Assembly: GCA_041586615.1 (NCBI GenBank)
Contig: JBFGZS010000015.1
Location: forward strand, 1-64,000
DNA: 64,000 nucleotides
Direction of reading: 5' to 3'
Source of the DNA: Motiliproteus sp041586615
GTDB lineage: Bacteria > Pseudomonadota > Gammaproteobacteria > Pseudomonadales > Balneatricaceae
A program made the position numbers and the translations under genes. The notes beneath the pieces were generated by a model. The model was not told the origin of the DNA, made no database searches, and was given only the letters and a program-made list of their open reading frames with translations. Of the stretch, positions 1 to 8,605 are shown piece by piece; the first letter of the stretch is position 1, and each line of letters opens with the position of its first letter.

Positions 1-1
1 G

Positions 2-100
2 CGCTGGAGTGGCGACATTAGAAACTGGGATTTGATAACAGAGGTCCATCTTAATCCGGAAAACCAACGGGCAGAAAGAAAGGAAGAAAAGGCGGCATAA
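2..100 (+). CDS. C-terminal fragment of an unidentified ORF cut by the window edge
   Basis: The second forward frame is open from the left edge to a TAA at 98-100. It gives 32 residues that begin RWSGDIRNWDLITEV and end in a Lys/Glu-rich tail. The Trp/Arg-rich start vaguely recalls the tails of some insertion-sequence transposases, but I cannot assign a family. With only the tail visible, a chance open frame is also possible. Confidence 0.3.
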   Translation, partial: RWSGDIRNWDLITEVHLNPENQRAERKEEKAA

Positions 101-170
101 ATTTTAACCTAAGGCGACAACTCGCTTGAAAAACGCCGCTAGAGAGCCATCGGTGAGCTAACTACAGCCT

Positions 171-920
171 TCAATCCATCGCCGCAGGCAGCTCGCCTCG
201 AAGTGGGAGCATGCCTAACTTTCTATCCTCCTCTGAAAGTAGCGGCATGCTTTGCTGATTGATCCCGTGCTGCAAAAATTGTTTTAACCGCTCTCCTTTG
301 CCTGTTCTGCGCACCGCTATGCCCAGATAGATAGGTCGTGGCGGTTGCTGACGATAATGAATGGCTGGCCGATCGGGGTGTTTTAACAGAGCCTGATGCA
401 GCGCTCGCCTTTCGAACCAGACAAGATCAAGCCGCCCGCGTAACAGCATCAGAATCAGTTCATCGAGTTCGGCAAGGTAGAGATTCTCAGGCGGGATTCC
501 CAGCATCTGCTCTGCAAAAGATTCATTTCCGTAAGGGATCCCCACCCGCCGTTTAGCGATATCGTCCAACCGATCAGGAGTCAGTGCGATAAAATCTGTT
601 GCGACAGGATAAGGCCAACGAACCTCCATAGCGAAGCTGTAGAAAGAGTTAGTTTCTGCAGCTAAAGGGGTGAAACCAATCAAGTCGGCCCGACCGTTTT
701 GCAGCTCACGCTTGGCGCGACTGTAAGGCACCATTTCTATGGAATAGCTATCATTTGAAGAGGAAGCCAGCTGTTCAAGCAACGCTGGCAAAAGTCCTTG
801 CCCATTCGCCTCAATATGGGGAGGTAGAGGTTCGAAAGCAGCATTAAAGGCTTCGGCATGACTTAGCGATACCTCAGATAGAAACGATAATAGACAGACA
901 AACCAGACTGAATATTTCAT
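171..920 (-). CDS. Periplasmic solute-binding protein, family 3-like
   Basis: This 249-residue protein has a Sec signal peptide: Lys2, a hydrophobic stretch, then SLSHAEA near residues 17-23. The body reads as a small extracellular solute-binding domain of the amino-acid/polar-compound type, with YSRAKRELQNGRADLIGFTP, a pattern common in orphan SBP_bac_3 proteins. No permease or ATPase gene is adjacent, so it may be an orphan sensor or binding protein rather than an ABC importer part. It is transcribed alone on the minus strand, downstream of the porin-like gene and about 150 bp from it. The ligand is unknown. The neighbouring amine dehydrogenase locus makes amines or amino acids a reasonable guess only. 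Confidence 0.7.
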   Translation of the reverse strand: MKYSVWFVCLLSFLSEVSLSHAEAFNAAFEPLPPHIEANGQGLLPALLEQLASSSNDSYSIEMVPYSRAKRELQNGRADLIGFTPLAAETNSFYSFAMEVRWPYPVATDFIALTPDRLDDIAKRRVGIPYGNESFAEQMLGIPPENLYLAELDELILMLLRGRLDLVWFERRALHQALLKHPDRPAIHYRQQPPRPIYLGIAVRRTGKGERLKQFLQHGINQQSMPLLSEEDRKLGMLPLRGELPAAMD

Positions 921-1067
921 TTTACTGTATGTCGGTTTGAGGACAGATAATAGTTAAGATAGACCAGTCTCAGAGTTTACTAAAAAGAGTGCCGCGACAG
1001 CTTGAAGGGAGGGGAACTGCCGCAGCCTCGTTTTTAATCTGAAACACCTACATCCAAATGCTATTTG

Positions 1068-2390
1068 TTAGTAAAAATACATCAGGATCGCTTGCATGTA
1101 GAGGTTACTACTATCGTTACCCTGGGCAGCGATAACATCACTCCCTTTAGGCTCGTAGTAACCCACCAAAGGACTGAATATAACGTTATCGTTGATGGTC
1201 CACATCGCGTAGAGATCGATCTCATTACCGGCCAGATCAGCTGCATCATCCTGAGCACCAAATTTCCAGTACTGGAGACCGATCTGCAGATCGTCACGGG
1301 GCGACAAACTTAAGTCAACGCGGCTGACGTCGTTGCCGCTACTAAAAGGCCCCGAGTAGTTGCCCGCCACTTCACCCTGATACCAGGTACCGAAGCCCCG
1401 AGTGAAGCCGTAAAATAATGGGTCGAATGCCTCGTTGCTAGCGGTTGAGGCATCATCACCAGAAAACTCACCGTAGCGGTAGTTAAGGGTCGGTGAGGCC
1501 CACAGATCGGCGAAGGTATAACCTGCCTCCACATACCAAGCGTTGGCGTCATTATCGACAGCGGTGTCGCCACCTTGCTGGTTAACGTACTCAAACGACA
1601 GGAACAGGTTCTCAACCCCCGCACTTCCCTGGCCACGAATACTGGTCACCTCTAACCCTTTGCGCTGGTCAAACAGACTCAGACCGGTCCCCAGTGCCAA
1701 GTCGGTCACTTCCATATAACTGATACCCAGAGTTCCGAGTGCATCATCGACCCACTCGACATTAATACCGGTTAACTCGGTATCTTGCTGGTAGGCGTTA
1801 TCAGACTTTAACCAGAATAGATCACCGCGAAGCGGGCCTTCAGGATCGTACTTCAAAATAGCGGTATTACTAAAGCTACTCCGACCTGCCAAGTAGTAGG
1901 CACCACCGCGATCGATATTATCGCCAAAGCCGTTACCCGGACTGACTTTATCACCACCGATCAGAAAACCGTCGCCCAGCTGAAAGCCTTGCCGGCCCAG
2001 CGACAGATCGATCATTCCGGATTCCGATTTCCAGCCAACAAAAGCTTTTTCAAGGTCGACATCCTCTTCGTTGCCAGTCGTAATCCCCAGACCGTCACCA
2101 TCACCACGGGTGCCTAATACGATGGCGCCGACACCGCCATAAAAAGACCCTGAACCTATGGTTTTTTCTCCCAGCAGGTCTGCCTTAGCATAGCCTTCCT
2201 GCCAATTTTTATTGCCGGGAGTACCCGAGTAATTCTCATCGATAGAGAAAATTCCAGCCATCGCTTCGACATTGAACTGTAGGTTGGTGCCGTCGCTGTT
2301 ATGAATTTCAGCGGCACTGAGCGACAACGACAGGCTCGCAAGAGAAACCGCCAGATACAATTTGTTTTTATTAAGCATCATATACATCAT
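1068..2390 (-). CDS. Porin-like outer-membrane beta-barrel protein
   Basis: The 440-residue product starts with a signal peptide (LYLAVSLASLSLSLSAAE). It continues with many short amphipathic strands rich in Gly, Asp and aromatic residues, and ends in an aromatic-terminated strand (MQAILMYFY), the usual signature of an outer-membrane barrel. Two early Met codons, at 2390 and 2378, are possible starts; the second (MLNKNK) gives a more typical signal peptide. It follows qhpB in the same direction but is separated from it by a strong hairpin and T-run (2407-2445), so it may be only partly co-transcribed. By position it could admit amines to the periplasmic dehydrogenase, which is inference. The specific porin family was not recognised. 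Confidence 0.7.
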   Translation of the reverse strand: MMYMMLNKNKLYLAVSLASLSLSLSAAEIHNSDGTNLQFNVEAMAGIFSIDENYSGTPGNKNWQEGYAKADLLGEKTIGSGSFYGGVGAIVLGTRGDGDGLGITTGNEEDVDLEKAFVGWKSESGMIDLSLGRQGFQLGDGFLIGGDKVSPGNGFGDNIDRGGAYYLAGRSSFSNTAILKYDPEGPLRGDLFWLKSDNAYQQDTELTGINVEWVDDALGTLGISYMEVTDLALGTGLSLFDQRKGLEVTSIRGQGSAGVENLFLSFEYVNQQGGDTAVDNDANAWYVEAGYTFADLWASPTLNYRYGEFSGDDASTASNEAFDPLFYGFTRGFGTWYQGEVAGNYSGPFSSGNDVSRVDLSLSPRDDLQIGLQYWKFGAQDDAADLAGNEIDLYAMWTINDNVIFSPLVGYYEPKGSDVIAAQGNDSSNLYMQAILMYFY

Positions 2391-2406
2391 CTCTTAAAAA
2401 TTTAGT

Positions 2407-2445
2407 AAAAAGCCCCCGAGAGCGCCGTCCAAGTACACTCGGGGG
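2407..2445 (-). terminator. Rho-independent terminator between qhpB and the porin-like gene
   Basis: On the minus strand an 8-bp perfect stem (CCCCCGAG paired with CTCGGGGG, loop of 17) is followed by a CTTTTT run. It lies just after the qhpB stop and before the porin-like start, so it should end or attenuate qhp transcription. Confidence 0.75.
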
Positions 2446-2464
2446 AACAGCTAAATACAGAGAA

Positions 2465-3625
2465 TTAACGCCGAATGACTTGAGCCGTAGTGATCGCCAT
2501 ATCGCCACCGGGTAACGTGATCTTGCCGGTTTGCTCGAGTGTCTCAGAGTCGAAAATAGCCACCTCGTTATAGGTGCCCGTCAGATAGACCTTGCTGCCA
2601 CTGTGGTTCATCGCGATGCAGTAATAGGAGTGCTCAAGCTCCGCGGCTTTGATGAGCTCTTTCTTATTCAAATCGTATTTAGCCAGACGATTGAGTACGC
2701 CAAAGACCTGATTTTTATCAGAGGGGTTACGCATGCCGGTGAAATAGATCTCGGTAATGGGACCAAAATCGAGGCTCTCCGCCTTACCCGTCTTCAGATC
2801 AATGGTATGAAAACCGTAGATCCAATCCGCCGTATCCATGTTCATGCTCTTATCCTGAAACCGCACGGTGGTGTACAGGCTTAAGAATTCATGACTGGGC
2901 GTATCCATCGGCCATACGTTTAGAACATCCGGTGCCGCGTACAACGGCCGTTGCCAGTTACGGTTGGCCAGCACTACCTCTTTTTTGCCGCTCTTGACAT
3001 CAAACGAGTAGAAGTCCTCACCCGCCATCAGCAAGGTGCCATCATCAGCAACCGACATCACCGAGATCTGCCGCGGTGCGGGCAGCGTGCGGATCGGTTT
3101 GGCATCAAGACCTGCATTAGTTTTATATACAGCCAGACGAGGCTGTTGCACGCGGTAGTGATCCTTATTGAGCTGAGTTGGGTTTTGGACGGTATAGAGT
3201 TCTTTACCATCGCTGCTGACCGCTAGCGAGAAGATGCTCTTGACGCGTTCATTGCCGCTGGACTGGCGTGCGGTAAAGACCACTTCGCAGCTATCCAGGT
3301 TCACCCCATAGATATCCTCATAATGGTTGTTGAGGATATACGCGGTCGAACTGTCCGGCGAAGTTACCACTGTGCCAGGGCCGAAGGCATCAGGTAGCTG
3401 ACAGGTTTTCAGCAATGTTTCAGTCTTCAGATCGAGCACATGCAGATTGTTGGGGTAGTTGGTGACCAACAGGTACTCGTTACCGGCCGTGAGTTTTTGA
3501 CTCTTAGCGGCTTCGGCTACCTCGGGGAAGCCGCTTGCTAGAAGGACGCCTGCTGAGAGCAGTGTGACCAACGGACGAGCCCAGCAGGCCGTGCCATTTT
3601 TATTGTTGTGATAGGTCTTTTTCAT
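2465..3625 (-). CDS. qhpB: Quinohemoprotein amine dehydrogenase beta subunit
   Basis: The 386-residue product is the periplasmic beta subunit, a seven-bladed beta-propeller in the known enzymes, which with alpha and gamma oxidises primary amines. I chose the ATG at 3625 because AGGAAC stands 6 bases upstream and a normal signal peptide follows (MKKTYHNNKNG, then a hydrophobic core and SGFPEVAEA). An upstream in-frame start would overlap qhpC. Blade-like repeats are visible, such as EYLLVTNYPNNLHVLDLKT and VYLTGTYNEVAIFDSETLEQ. It lies 19 bp after the gamma gene, in the order expected for the operon. Assignment rests on similarity to the known subunit and on the unmistakable gamma and alpha genes beside it. 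Confidence 0.88.
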   Translation of the reverse strand: MKKTYHNNKNGTACWARPLVTLLSAGVLLASGFPEVAEAAKSQKLTAGNEYLLVTNYPNNLHVLDLKTETLLKTCQLPDAFGPGTVVTSPDSSTAYILNNHYEDIYGVNLDSCEVVFTARQSSGNERVKSIFSLAVSSDGKELYTVQNPTQLNKDHYRVQQPRLAVYKTNAGLDAKPIRTLPAPRQISVMSVADDGTLLMAGEDFYSFDVKSGKKEVVLANRNWQRPLYAAPDVLNVWPMDTPSHEFLSLYTTVRFQDKSMNMDTADWIYGFHTIDLKTGKAESLDFGPITEIYFTGMRNPSDKNQVFGVLNRLAKYDLNKKELIKAAELEHSYYCIAMNHSGSKVYLTGTYNEVAIFDSETLEQTGKITLPGGDMAITTAQVIRR

Positions 3626-3644
3626 GGTCTGGTTCCTAGTCCGA

Positions 3645-3971
3645 TTAATCTTTGTCCTTGGGGAAAACATTACCCAGATTGCGCCAGCCATCTTTTGAAC
3701 TCATCGCATCCTTATTCCAGTCGGGGTAGGTGTTCATCATGTCGGGCACCTGAGCCGGCCACCAGCAAGGGTCGGCGCAGCCGTAAAGATCCGATTCCAT
3801 CGGCTGGCACAATGAAGTCACCGAGCCAAATGCATCGATCTCCCAACCGGGATCGGTGGTAGAGGTGCAGCCTACGACCGTTTGCATCGCAATCACCTCA
3901 TCGGCCTGGTTGCTGTCAGCGGCTTGCGATAGCGCCGCGGCTTTTTGATTAATGGGTTTTAGATGTTTCAT
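3645..3971 (-). CDS. qhpC: Quinohemoprotein amine dehydrogenase gamma subunit precursor (CTQ-bearing)
   Basis: This 108-residue precursor carries the cysteine tryptophylquinone cofactor. Against the Paracoccus gamma chain every functional residue aligns with a constant offset of 28. Cys35-Glu44, Cys55-Asp61 and Cys69-Asp77 match the three Cys-to-acidic thioether links, and Cys65-Trp71 match the CTQ pair. The first 28 residues are therefore the leader removed during maturation. The most telling stretch is DLYGCADPCWWPAQ at residues 61-74. No Sec signal is visible, as expected, since the known protein is modified in the cytoplasm before export. It lies between qhpA and qhpB. The radical SAM gene qhpD, usually adjacent, is absent here. 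Confidence 0.95.
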   Translation of the reverse strand: MKHLKPINQKAAALSQAADSNQADEVIAMQTVVGCTSTTDPGWEIDAFGSVTSLCQPMESDLYGCADPCWWPAQVPDMMNTYPDWNKDAMSSKDGWRNLGNVFPKDKD

Positions 3972-4081
3972 GCTATTCGCCCTCCGAGGCGAGATTCCGA
4001 AGATGACAGGACGAGCCCCGCATCTTCATCGGCATATTCAAGGTTGCAGTATCACAAGCGCGCCCCTCATATCTGAGTGGC

Positions 4082-5695
4082 CTATGGCAGCGGTGGGTTG
4101 TTCCAGCGCTGTACCGTGACGATCATCTGTCCTTCACCACGGATGGCCTGCCCCGCATCGTTCAGCTGCGCTACAACCTTGAGATTGCCCGCATTGTTGG
4201 TCGACATACGACGGTCCGGATTCGGACCGGCCAGTCCTGGGGTAAAGACACCCTTGGCTGCATCCATACGTCCGGAGAACTGGGTATCCTTATCAGTCTC
4301 GGCGGCCTGATCAAACGGCGCCACGCTCCAGCTAGCAGGTAGGAAACCGATGCGCTGATCGTCCTGGGTGCCGGCCTGGCCGTCTTTGCCCGGCGCCCAG
4401 CCTTCGGCAAGGAACGCAGCGGTCACTTTGGCCGACGAGCCACCATTGCCTCCCACACGACTGACCGCAAACGCAGGTACAACCTGGACACTGCTCACCC
4501 GGTCATAGACATTCAGCTGGGCGCCTTTGCTACCGCCCAGTGTGATGCTACGACTGCCCAGCGGAGCATCTGACGTGGCCAGCGCTTCAACAACCAGGCG
4601 CTGGTTGCTGCTAGACAGCACCTTGGTGACCTTGACCCCCTGCCCCAGGTCTAGCTTGTCTAAGGGGCTGTCGGACAGGTTGTTACCGACAATCGTCAAT
4701 TGCTGCGTAGTGCCCGCTTTAATATGACCCGGCTGCACCGCCAGCACCTGATTGGCAACGCCGGTGTTTTTGGTGGCGCTGAGATCCATGCCGATCTCAT
4801 CATGCAGCACCTCGAACATCCGGCCTTCCAGCTGCGTGCCATCTTTAGACGCCGCCAGCACCTGGCGCATTTTGACACCACCGACATTGACGTTGGCGCG
4901 CCACTCATAGCCGGTGTACACCACGCCCTGACCACGACCCTTGAAGGCGGAACCATCGGCATAATTACCCGCCAGGCTCAACTCATAGCCCTCAGCGTCT
5001 GAGCCACTGATCGCCATCGTCCCTTCGAGCGCCCCTTTGCCGGGCATATTGCCCGAGAAGCGCCATTCACCCGCGATCACAGGTTTGGTGGCTTTCTGCC
5101 ACTGGCTCCAGGCGTTGGTTTCCAGCGGTAGTAACTTGGCCAATTTAGGCACCATCGTCGTCAATGCCGTTCCAAACCAATCCCGGTCCCGCCCCATCGC
5201 CTGATATTCAACCGTTGGCCATTGGCCCAGGTGGAAGTGCACCAGGTGCTCCCATTCCGTCGCCGGGCGCCGCTGCAACATCACCCGGGCTTCGGAGTGA
5301 CAGCGCGAACACATCTGCGCCATCTCATCGGACTCATTAACCTCCTGGGTATTCAACCGACGCTCCATTGCGTAGCGATAGTGCTGTGACTCCTCAGGCG
5401 CCAGGCCCTGACGGTCAGCGAAGTACTTCACCAGGGTGCGGCGGTCGTCATCGTTGATGTTAAGGCCATGCATGACCTGCATCCGACCGATGGTCATCAG
5501 CCAGCCTTCGGGGCTTTTGCGCTGATGACTCATACGACTCCACTGCGTTCCGGCACTCTCCTCGGTATGGCATGCCAGGCAGTTATCTTTAATGAGCTGT
5601 ACGGCTGTTTGCTGGGCTACCGCCTGGATCGGCAGCATGGACGCAACCATCGTTGCCGCACCCACCATCAGCGGTGATATTTTTGTTATTTTCAT
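4082..5695 (-). CDS. qhpA: Quinohemoprotein amine dehydrogenase alpha subunit (diheme)
   Basis: The 537-residue product has a cleavable signal peptide ending near AVAQ. Two c-type heme sites follow: CLACH at residues 39-43 and CSRCH at 129-133. The rest consists of the beta-sandwich domains typical of the QHNDH alpha chain, including an IPT/Ig-like stretch (VQPGHIKAGTTQQLTIVGNN). In the known enzyme electrons pass from CTQ on gamma to these hemes and then to a soluble cytochrome or azurin. It lies about 110 bp before qhpC, with no room for qhpD between them. The 264-bp gap upstream, after qhpG, is AT-rich and could hold its own promoter, but I could not define one. Confidence 0.93.
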   Translation of the reverse strand: MKITKISPLMVGAATMVASMLPIQAVAQQTAVQLIKDNCLACHTEESAGTQWSRMSHQRKSPEGWLMTIGRMQVMHGLNINDDDRRTLVKYFADRQGLAPEESQHYRYAMERRLNTQEVNESDEMAQMCSRCHSEARVMLQRRPATEWEHLVHFHLGQWPTVEYQAMGRDRDWFGTALTTMVPKLAKLLPLETNAWSQWQKATKPVIAGEWRFSGNMPGKGALEGTMAISGSDAEGYELSLAGNYADGSAFKGRGQGVVYTGYEWRANVNVGGVKMRQVLAASKDGTQLEGRMFEVLHDEIGMDLSATKNTGVANQVLAVQPGHIKAGTTQQLTIVGNNLSDSPLDKLDLGQGVKVTKVLSSSNQRLVVEALATSDAPLGSRSITLGGSKGAQLNVYDRVSSVQVVPAFAVSRVGGNGGSSAKVTAAFLAEGWAPGKDGQAGTQDDQRIGFLPASWSVAPFDQAAETDKDTQFSGRMDAAKGVFTPGLAGPNPDRRMSTNNAGNLKVVAQLNDAGQAIRGEGQMIVTVQRWNNPPLP

Positions 5696-5959
5696 CTAGG
5701 CCAGACCTCCTTCTTGTTACTTGTTATCGGAGCCAACCTAATGCTGGCCCGATACACCCTAACCTGAAGATAGATATAGCAACGGCCATGCCAACACAGA
5801 AAGTTATTTAGAAACAGGTGGTTAATTTATACTAAACAGATTAAAGACTGTCTCAGAACAAGAAAGCCTGGTTAAAAACGAGACACTTGTATGACCCACA
5901 ACCGGCCAGCAACAGCAGGCCAGCAGCGACAGGGAAACTCAGGAAAAATGCTGCGTTTG

Positions 5960-7330
5960 CTAGGGCAGCGATGCCTGTGACGGATGGCCCTGTGACAGAA
6001 GCCCCTGGGTGTGTAGCCAGCGACAGACCCGTACGGCTTGTTGCCGATCAAGACCCAGCGAACTTTCTAGCCTGGCGCTAACGTCTGCGAGGGATTGAGA
6101 GGGATGCGCCGCCAGCACCCGCATCACCGGTGCCAGCTCTATGTCCTGCAACCGCCAGATGCCCAATGGCTGATCCGGTGTCACCAGAACATCGGCTACA
6201 CGAATCAGGTCACGATCCACCACCGGCCGTGGCTCAATTTCCCAGCAGCCCGGCTGAGGGTCTACGTGGGCTTGCTGCCGATCAGGCCAAACAGCACGAC
6301 GGCGCCAAAAGTCCCGGCCCTGCCAGCGTGATTCCAGCTGATAAAAGTCACGGCCGATACGCGCAAATCGATAAAACAACTGCTGGGTGCGTTGCTGATA
6401 AAAATGCTTCGCCATCGCGGCACCCTGCGGATCAACCAGCAGCGTATTGATCACCGCAGGTGCAACCAAGGCACTCGATAACGCTTGGAAGATGCCATTG
6501 CCGGATAACGGATCGACCGCCATCGCTGCATCGCCGATGCGAATCCAGCGCTCGCCGACGACCTGCTCATGCAGAACTGAAGCACTGGTACGCGCATGAA
6601 CCTGATCCGTCGGTGTGGCGTTTTCAATAAACCGGGCTGATTGTTCAAGCTCTAGAATTTTACCGACACAGAACTTGGGCAGATCTCTCTTGGCTGGAAT
6701 CTGGCTATCTTTGCCATCCAGCGTCAGCTGTAGATACCGGCGCCCATCTCCTCCAACTGCCATCCAGGCCCATCCATCCTCAAAGCTCTCTACCGCAGAA
6801 AACGGTTGGCAAACCGGGCCATGCCAGTAGTGAAGCAGGGACAGCGTATCAGGACCTTTGAAGCGTTCAATGCCAGCAGCGGGCGCACTACGGCCGCGCG
6901 CCTCAACCAGGAACCGTCCGCATAAGAGCTCGTTATCCACACCTCTCCTGACAACACTCCAGCCCTCAAGCGTTTCTGTCAGCGCCTCAGCGCGACCCTG
7001 GAATACCGAGACACCTGCAGACTGCAAATGAGTAACAAGGGCTCGATCAAAACAGCTGCGATCCACCAACGTCTCAACATTGGCAGCGTTAGTTTGGCCA
7101 TTCCAGCTGACTTGTCTGGGCGACTCGGGAGGCAGCCCTGCTAACGAGGCCTCCAACCCAGCACCTTTGAGGCCTTCAATAACGCGCTGAGAGACCCCTT
7201 CCAACGCGGCAAAAGGGCGCGGCTGCGCGATTAGTCCAACGCTATAGCCCAAACGCAGCAGGCCTAAAGCCGTCGCCGCTGCCGCCGGACCGCCGCCTAA
7301 AACGAGGATGTCAAAATGTTGTGAATTCAT
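5960..7330 (-). CDS. qhpG: FAD-dependent monooxygenase for CTQ biogenesis
   Basis: This 456-residue cytoplasmic flavoprotein has an N-terminal dinucleotide-binding motif (VLGGGPAAAATALGL) and the second FAD motif RIGDAAMAVDPLSGNG. The latter is typical of tryptophan-halogenase/PHBH-like monooxygenases. In the amine dehydrogenase pathway QhpG hydroxylates the gamma-subunit tryptophan that becomes the quinone. The C-terminal 70 residues look like a small helical extension with a winged-helix feel (SLADVSARLESSLGLDRQQA). It is the first qhp gene on this strand. No clear ribosome-binding site precedes the ATG at 7330. Without its neighbours the safe call would be FAD-dependent monooxygenase; the context makes QhpG very likely. 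Confidence 0.85.
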   Translation of the reverse strand: MNSQHFDILVLGGGPAAAATALGLLRLGYSVGLIAQPRPFAALEGVSQRVIEGLKGAGLEASLAGLPPESPRQVSWNGQTNAANVETLVDRSCFDRALVTHLQSAGVSVFQGRAEALTETLEGWSVVRRGVDNELLCGRFLVEARGRSAPAAGIERFKGPDTLSLLHYWHGPVCQPFSAVESFEDGWAWMAVGGDGRRYLQLTLDGKDSQIPAKRDLPKFCVGKILELEQSARFIENATPTDQVHARTSASVLHEQVVGERWIRIGDAAMAVDPLSGNGIFQALSSALVAPAVINTLLVDPQGAAMAKHFYQQRTQQLFYRFARIGRDFYQLESRWQGRDFWRRRAVWPDRQQAHVDPQPGCWEIEPRPVVDRDLIRVADVLVTPDQPLGIWRLQDIELAPVMRVLAAHPSQSLADVSARLESSLGLDRQQAVRVCRWLHTQGLLSQGHPSQASLP

Positions 7331-7568
7331 GCTTTAAAAATCATAGCAAAGATTGCGCCACCCGCAGAAGGCCTATAAATCGGGCTCTACAACCATGAGC
7401 TATGGATAAAAAGGAGTCAGCTGTCTCAAATTGACACATTGGAATGAATAATTTAGGGTTGAGCACTGTATTGCCACCCATCCTGTGACCCGATGCTTTC
7501 CCGTATCGCATTCAACTCAGGATCACGAATTCGAAACTTCGCCGCCAATTATCAAAATCATCTAACGC

Positions 7569-7588
7569 AAAAAAGGGGCCGAAGCCCC
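7569..7588 (-). terminator. UUCG-loop terminator after the first double-glycine peptide gene
   Basis: Read on the minus strand, AGGGGC-TTCG-GCCCCT is followed by a T-run. This perfect 6-bp stem with a UUCG tetraloop begins about 30 bp after the peptide stop codon. It makes the peptide gene a self-contained transcription unit together with the sigma-54 promoter at 7934-7950. Confidence 0.88.
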
Positions 7589-7617
7589 TGGATTACTGAT
7601 GAAAGATGGTTATCTAG

Positions 7618-7887
7618 TTAGAAGTGAAAGTGCCAGCTGCCCCAGCGGCCGTTGACGTGCCACTTCTGGGTGGTCACCCGGGTGAAGTGGTAGACCTTAC
7701 GGTGACGTTTAAAGTAACCGTATGATTGCGTCTGCTTGGTGGTGTAGTACGAGGTCGAGCTACTCGTACCGGCGCTGTGACCACCGACCAGTTGTTGCAT
7801 CGCGGCGCGATCCAGTTCTTTGTTTACCGGCAGGTCAATCAGCGTCATCGGGGTTGCGATCAGATTCATGGGAAGTGCTGCAGTCAT
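7618..7887 (-). CDS. Double-glycine-leader peptide precursor, His/aromatic-rich core
   Basis: This 89-residue protein reads as a leader of 36 residues ending LVGG and a core of 53. The leader contains VNKELDRAAMQ, nearly the same as VDKELDRKAMQ in the peptide at 12417-12566. Leu-4, Met-7 and Leu-12 before the GG site match the hydrophobic positions that C39 peptidase exporters are known to read. The core has no Cys, Asp or Glu, about eight Lys/Arg and many Ser/Thr/Tyr/Trp/His, and ends SWHFHF. AGGAGA precedes the ATG at 7887. The gene is bracketed by a sigma-54 promoter and a terminator. The likely exporter is the C39 ABC transporter at 14433. Function is unknown: a bacteriocin, signal or matrix peptide are all possible. 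Confidence 0.8.
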   Translation of the reverse strand: MTAALPMNLIATPMTLIDLPVNKELDRAAMQQLVGGHSAGTSSSTSYYTTKQTQSYGYFKRHRKVYHFTRVTTQKWHVNGRWGSWHFHF

Positions 7888-7933
7888 GGGTATTCTCCTG
7901 GACTTCGTGTTTTTGTTTGAGACCCTTAAGGTA

Positions 7934-7950
7934 TTGCAGTCACCGTGCCA
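7934..7950 (-). promoter_or_regulatory. Sigma-54 (-24/-12) promoter of the 7618-7887 peptide gene
   Basis: The minus strand reads TGGCACGGTGACTGCAA. It fits the consensus TGGCACG-N4-TTGCA with one mismatch, and the GG and GC doublets are exactly 10 bases apart. The expected start of transcription is near 7925, about 38 bases before the ATG. A sigma-54 activator gene lies at 13144-14433. Confidence 0.82.
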
Positions 7951-8605
7951 GGTTGTTTTATTTTTACGCTATTACTTATAATATATTGTTTTTAAATGAT
8001 TAATTTTTATTTGTTGTGACTGCATCACTAGCCGACAAGGTCTGCAAGAAGCGTTTAGTTGCTATTAGGCTAACTACCTACGCCATAAAGTTCTGAAATA
8101 AACAACATTGCTTAACACCAACTCCAAGACCTCCATACGCCAGGGTTAAGCCTACTCCCCTGCCCTGAGGGTCCAGCCGCTTTTTACTGCAGCAAATAGG
8201 CAGCACAGATCCCTCTCGATGACGCCCGTTTGATCGCATCAATCTTCGTGGCATTTTTTCTATTTGTTGCGTCAGTACTTATACTGACTATGAAGTGGAC
8301 GTTTATCGCTCACGGCGCCCGACGTCATCTTCGTGCATTAGTGTCAGAATCCAGCGCACCGCACCGGGTGTTGCTTGGTGCGTCACGTTTGTCCCGCATC
8401 TGGCTGCCTGCTACCTAGCAAGGATCATCAGCACACCCATTAATTGGCGCTTGGAGGCATTTTTCAGCGCTTGGGTTTGAATTCACGGTTACCTGAACAG
8501 CCGCATGACCGACACTAACGTAGCACCAACACGACCGTGCAGCAGAATGAGGCGCAGTAAAAAGATAGGCTAGACGGGGCAATCAAGTAGCGGGAGTACA
8601 GGATA
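7951..8605. other. Intergenic region with no convincing gene
   Basis: This stretch is AT-rich near 7955-8000 and otherwise featureless. It separates the divergent peptide and lipoprotein genes, so it should contain the lipoprotein promoter and any enhancer sites for the sigma-54 activator. I could not identify either with confidence. A 62-codon frame at 8230-8418 has a hydrophobic start but no ribosome-binding site and is not called. Confidence 0.5.

Noticed and set aside
3972..4081. Possible qhpD remnant between qhpA and qhpC
   Set aside because: The gap is only about 110 bp and shows no CxxxCxxC radical SAM motif in any frame.
8230..8418. Short frame with a hydrophobic N-terminus between peptide and lipoprotein genes
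   Set aside because: No ribosome-binding site, no double-glycine motif and an unlikely C-terminus.
8443..8460. TGGCGCTTGGAGGC as a sigma-54 promoter for the lipoprotein gene
   Set aside because: The gap between GG and GC is 9, not 10, which sigma-54 does not tolerate well.
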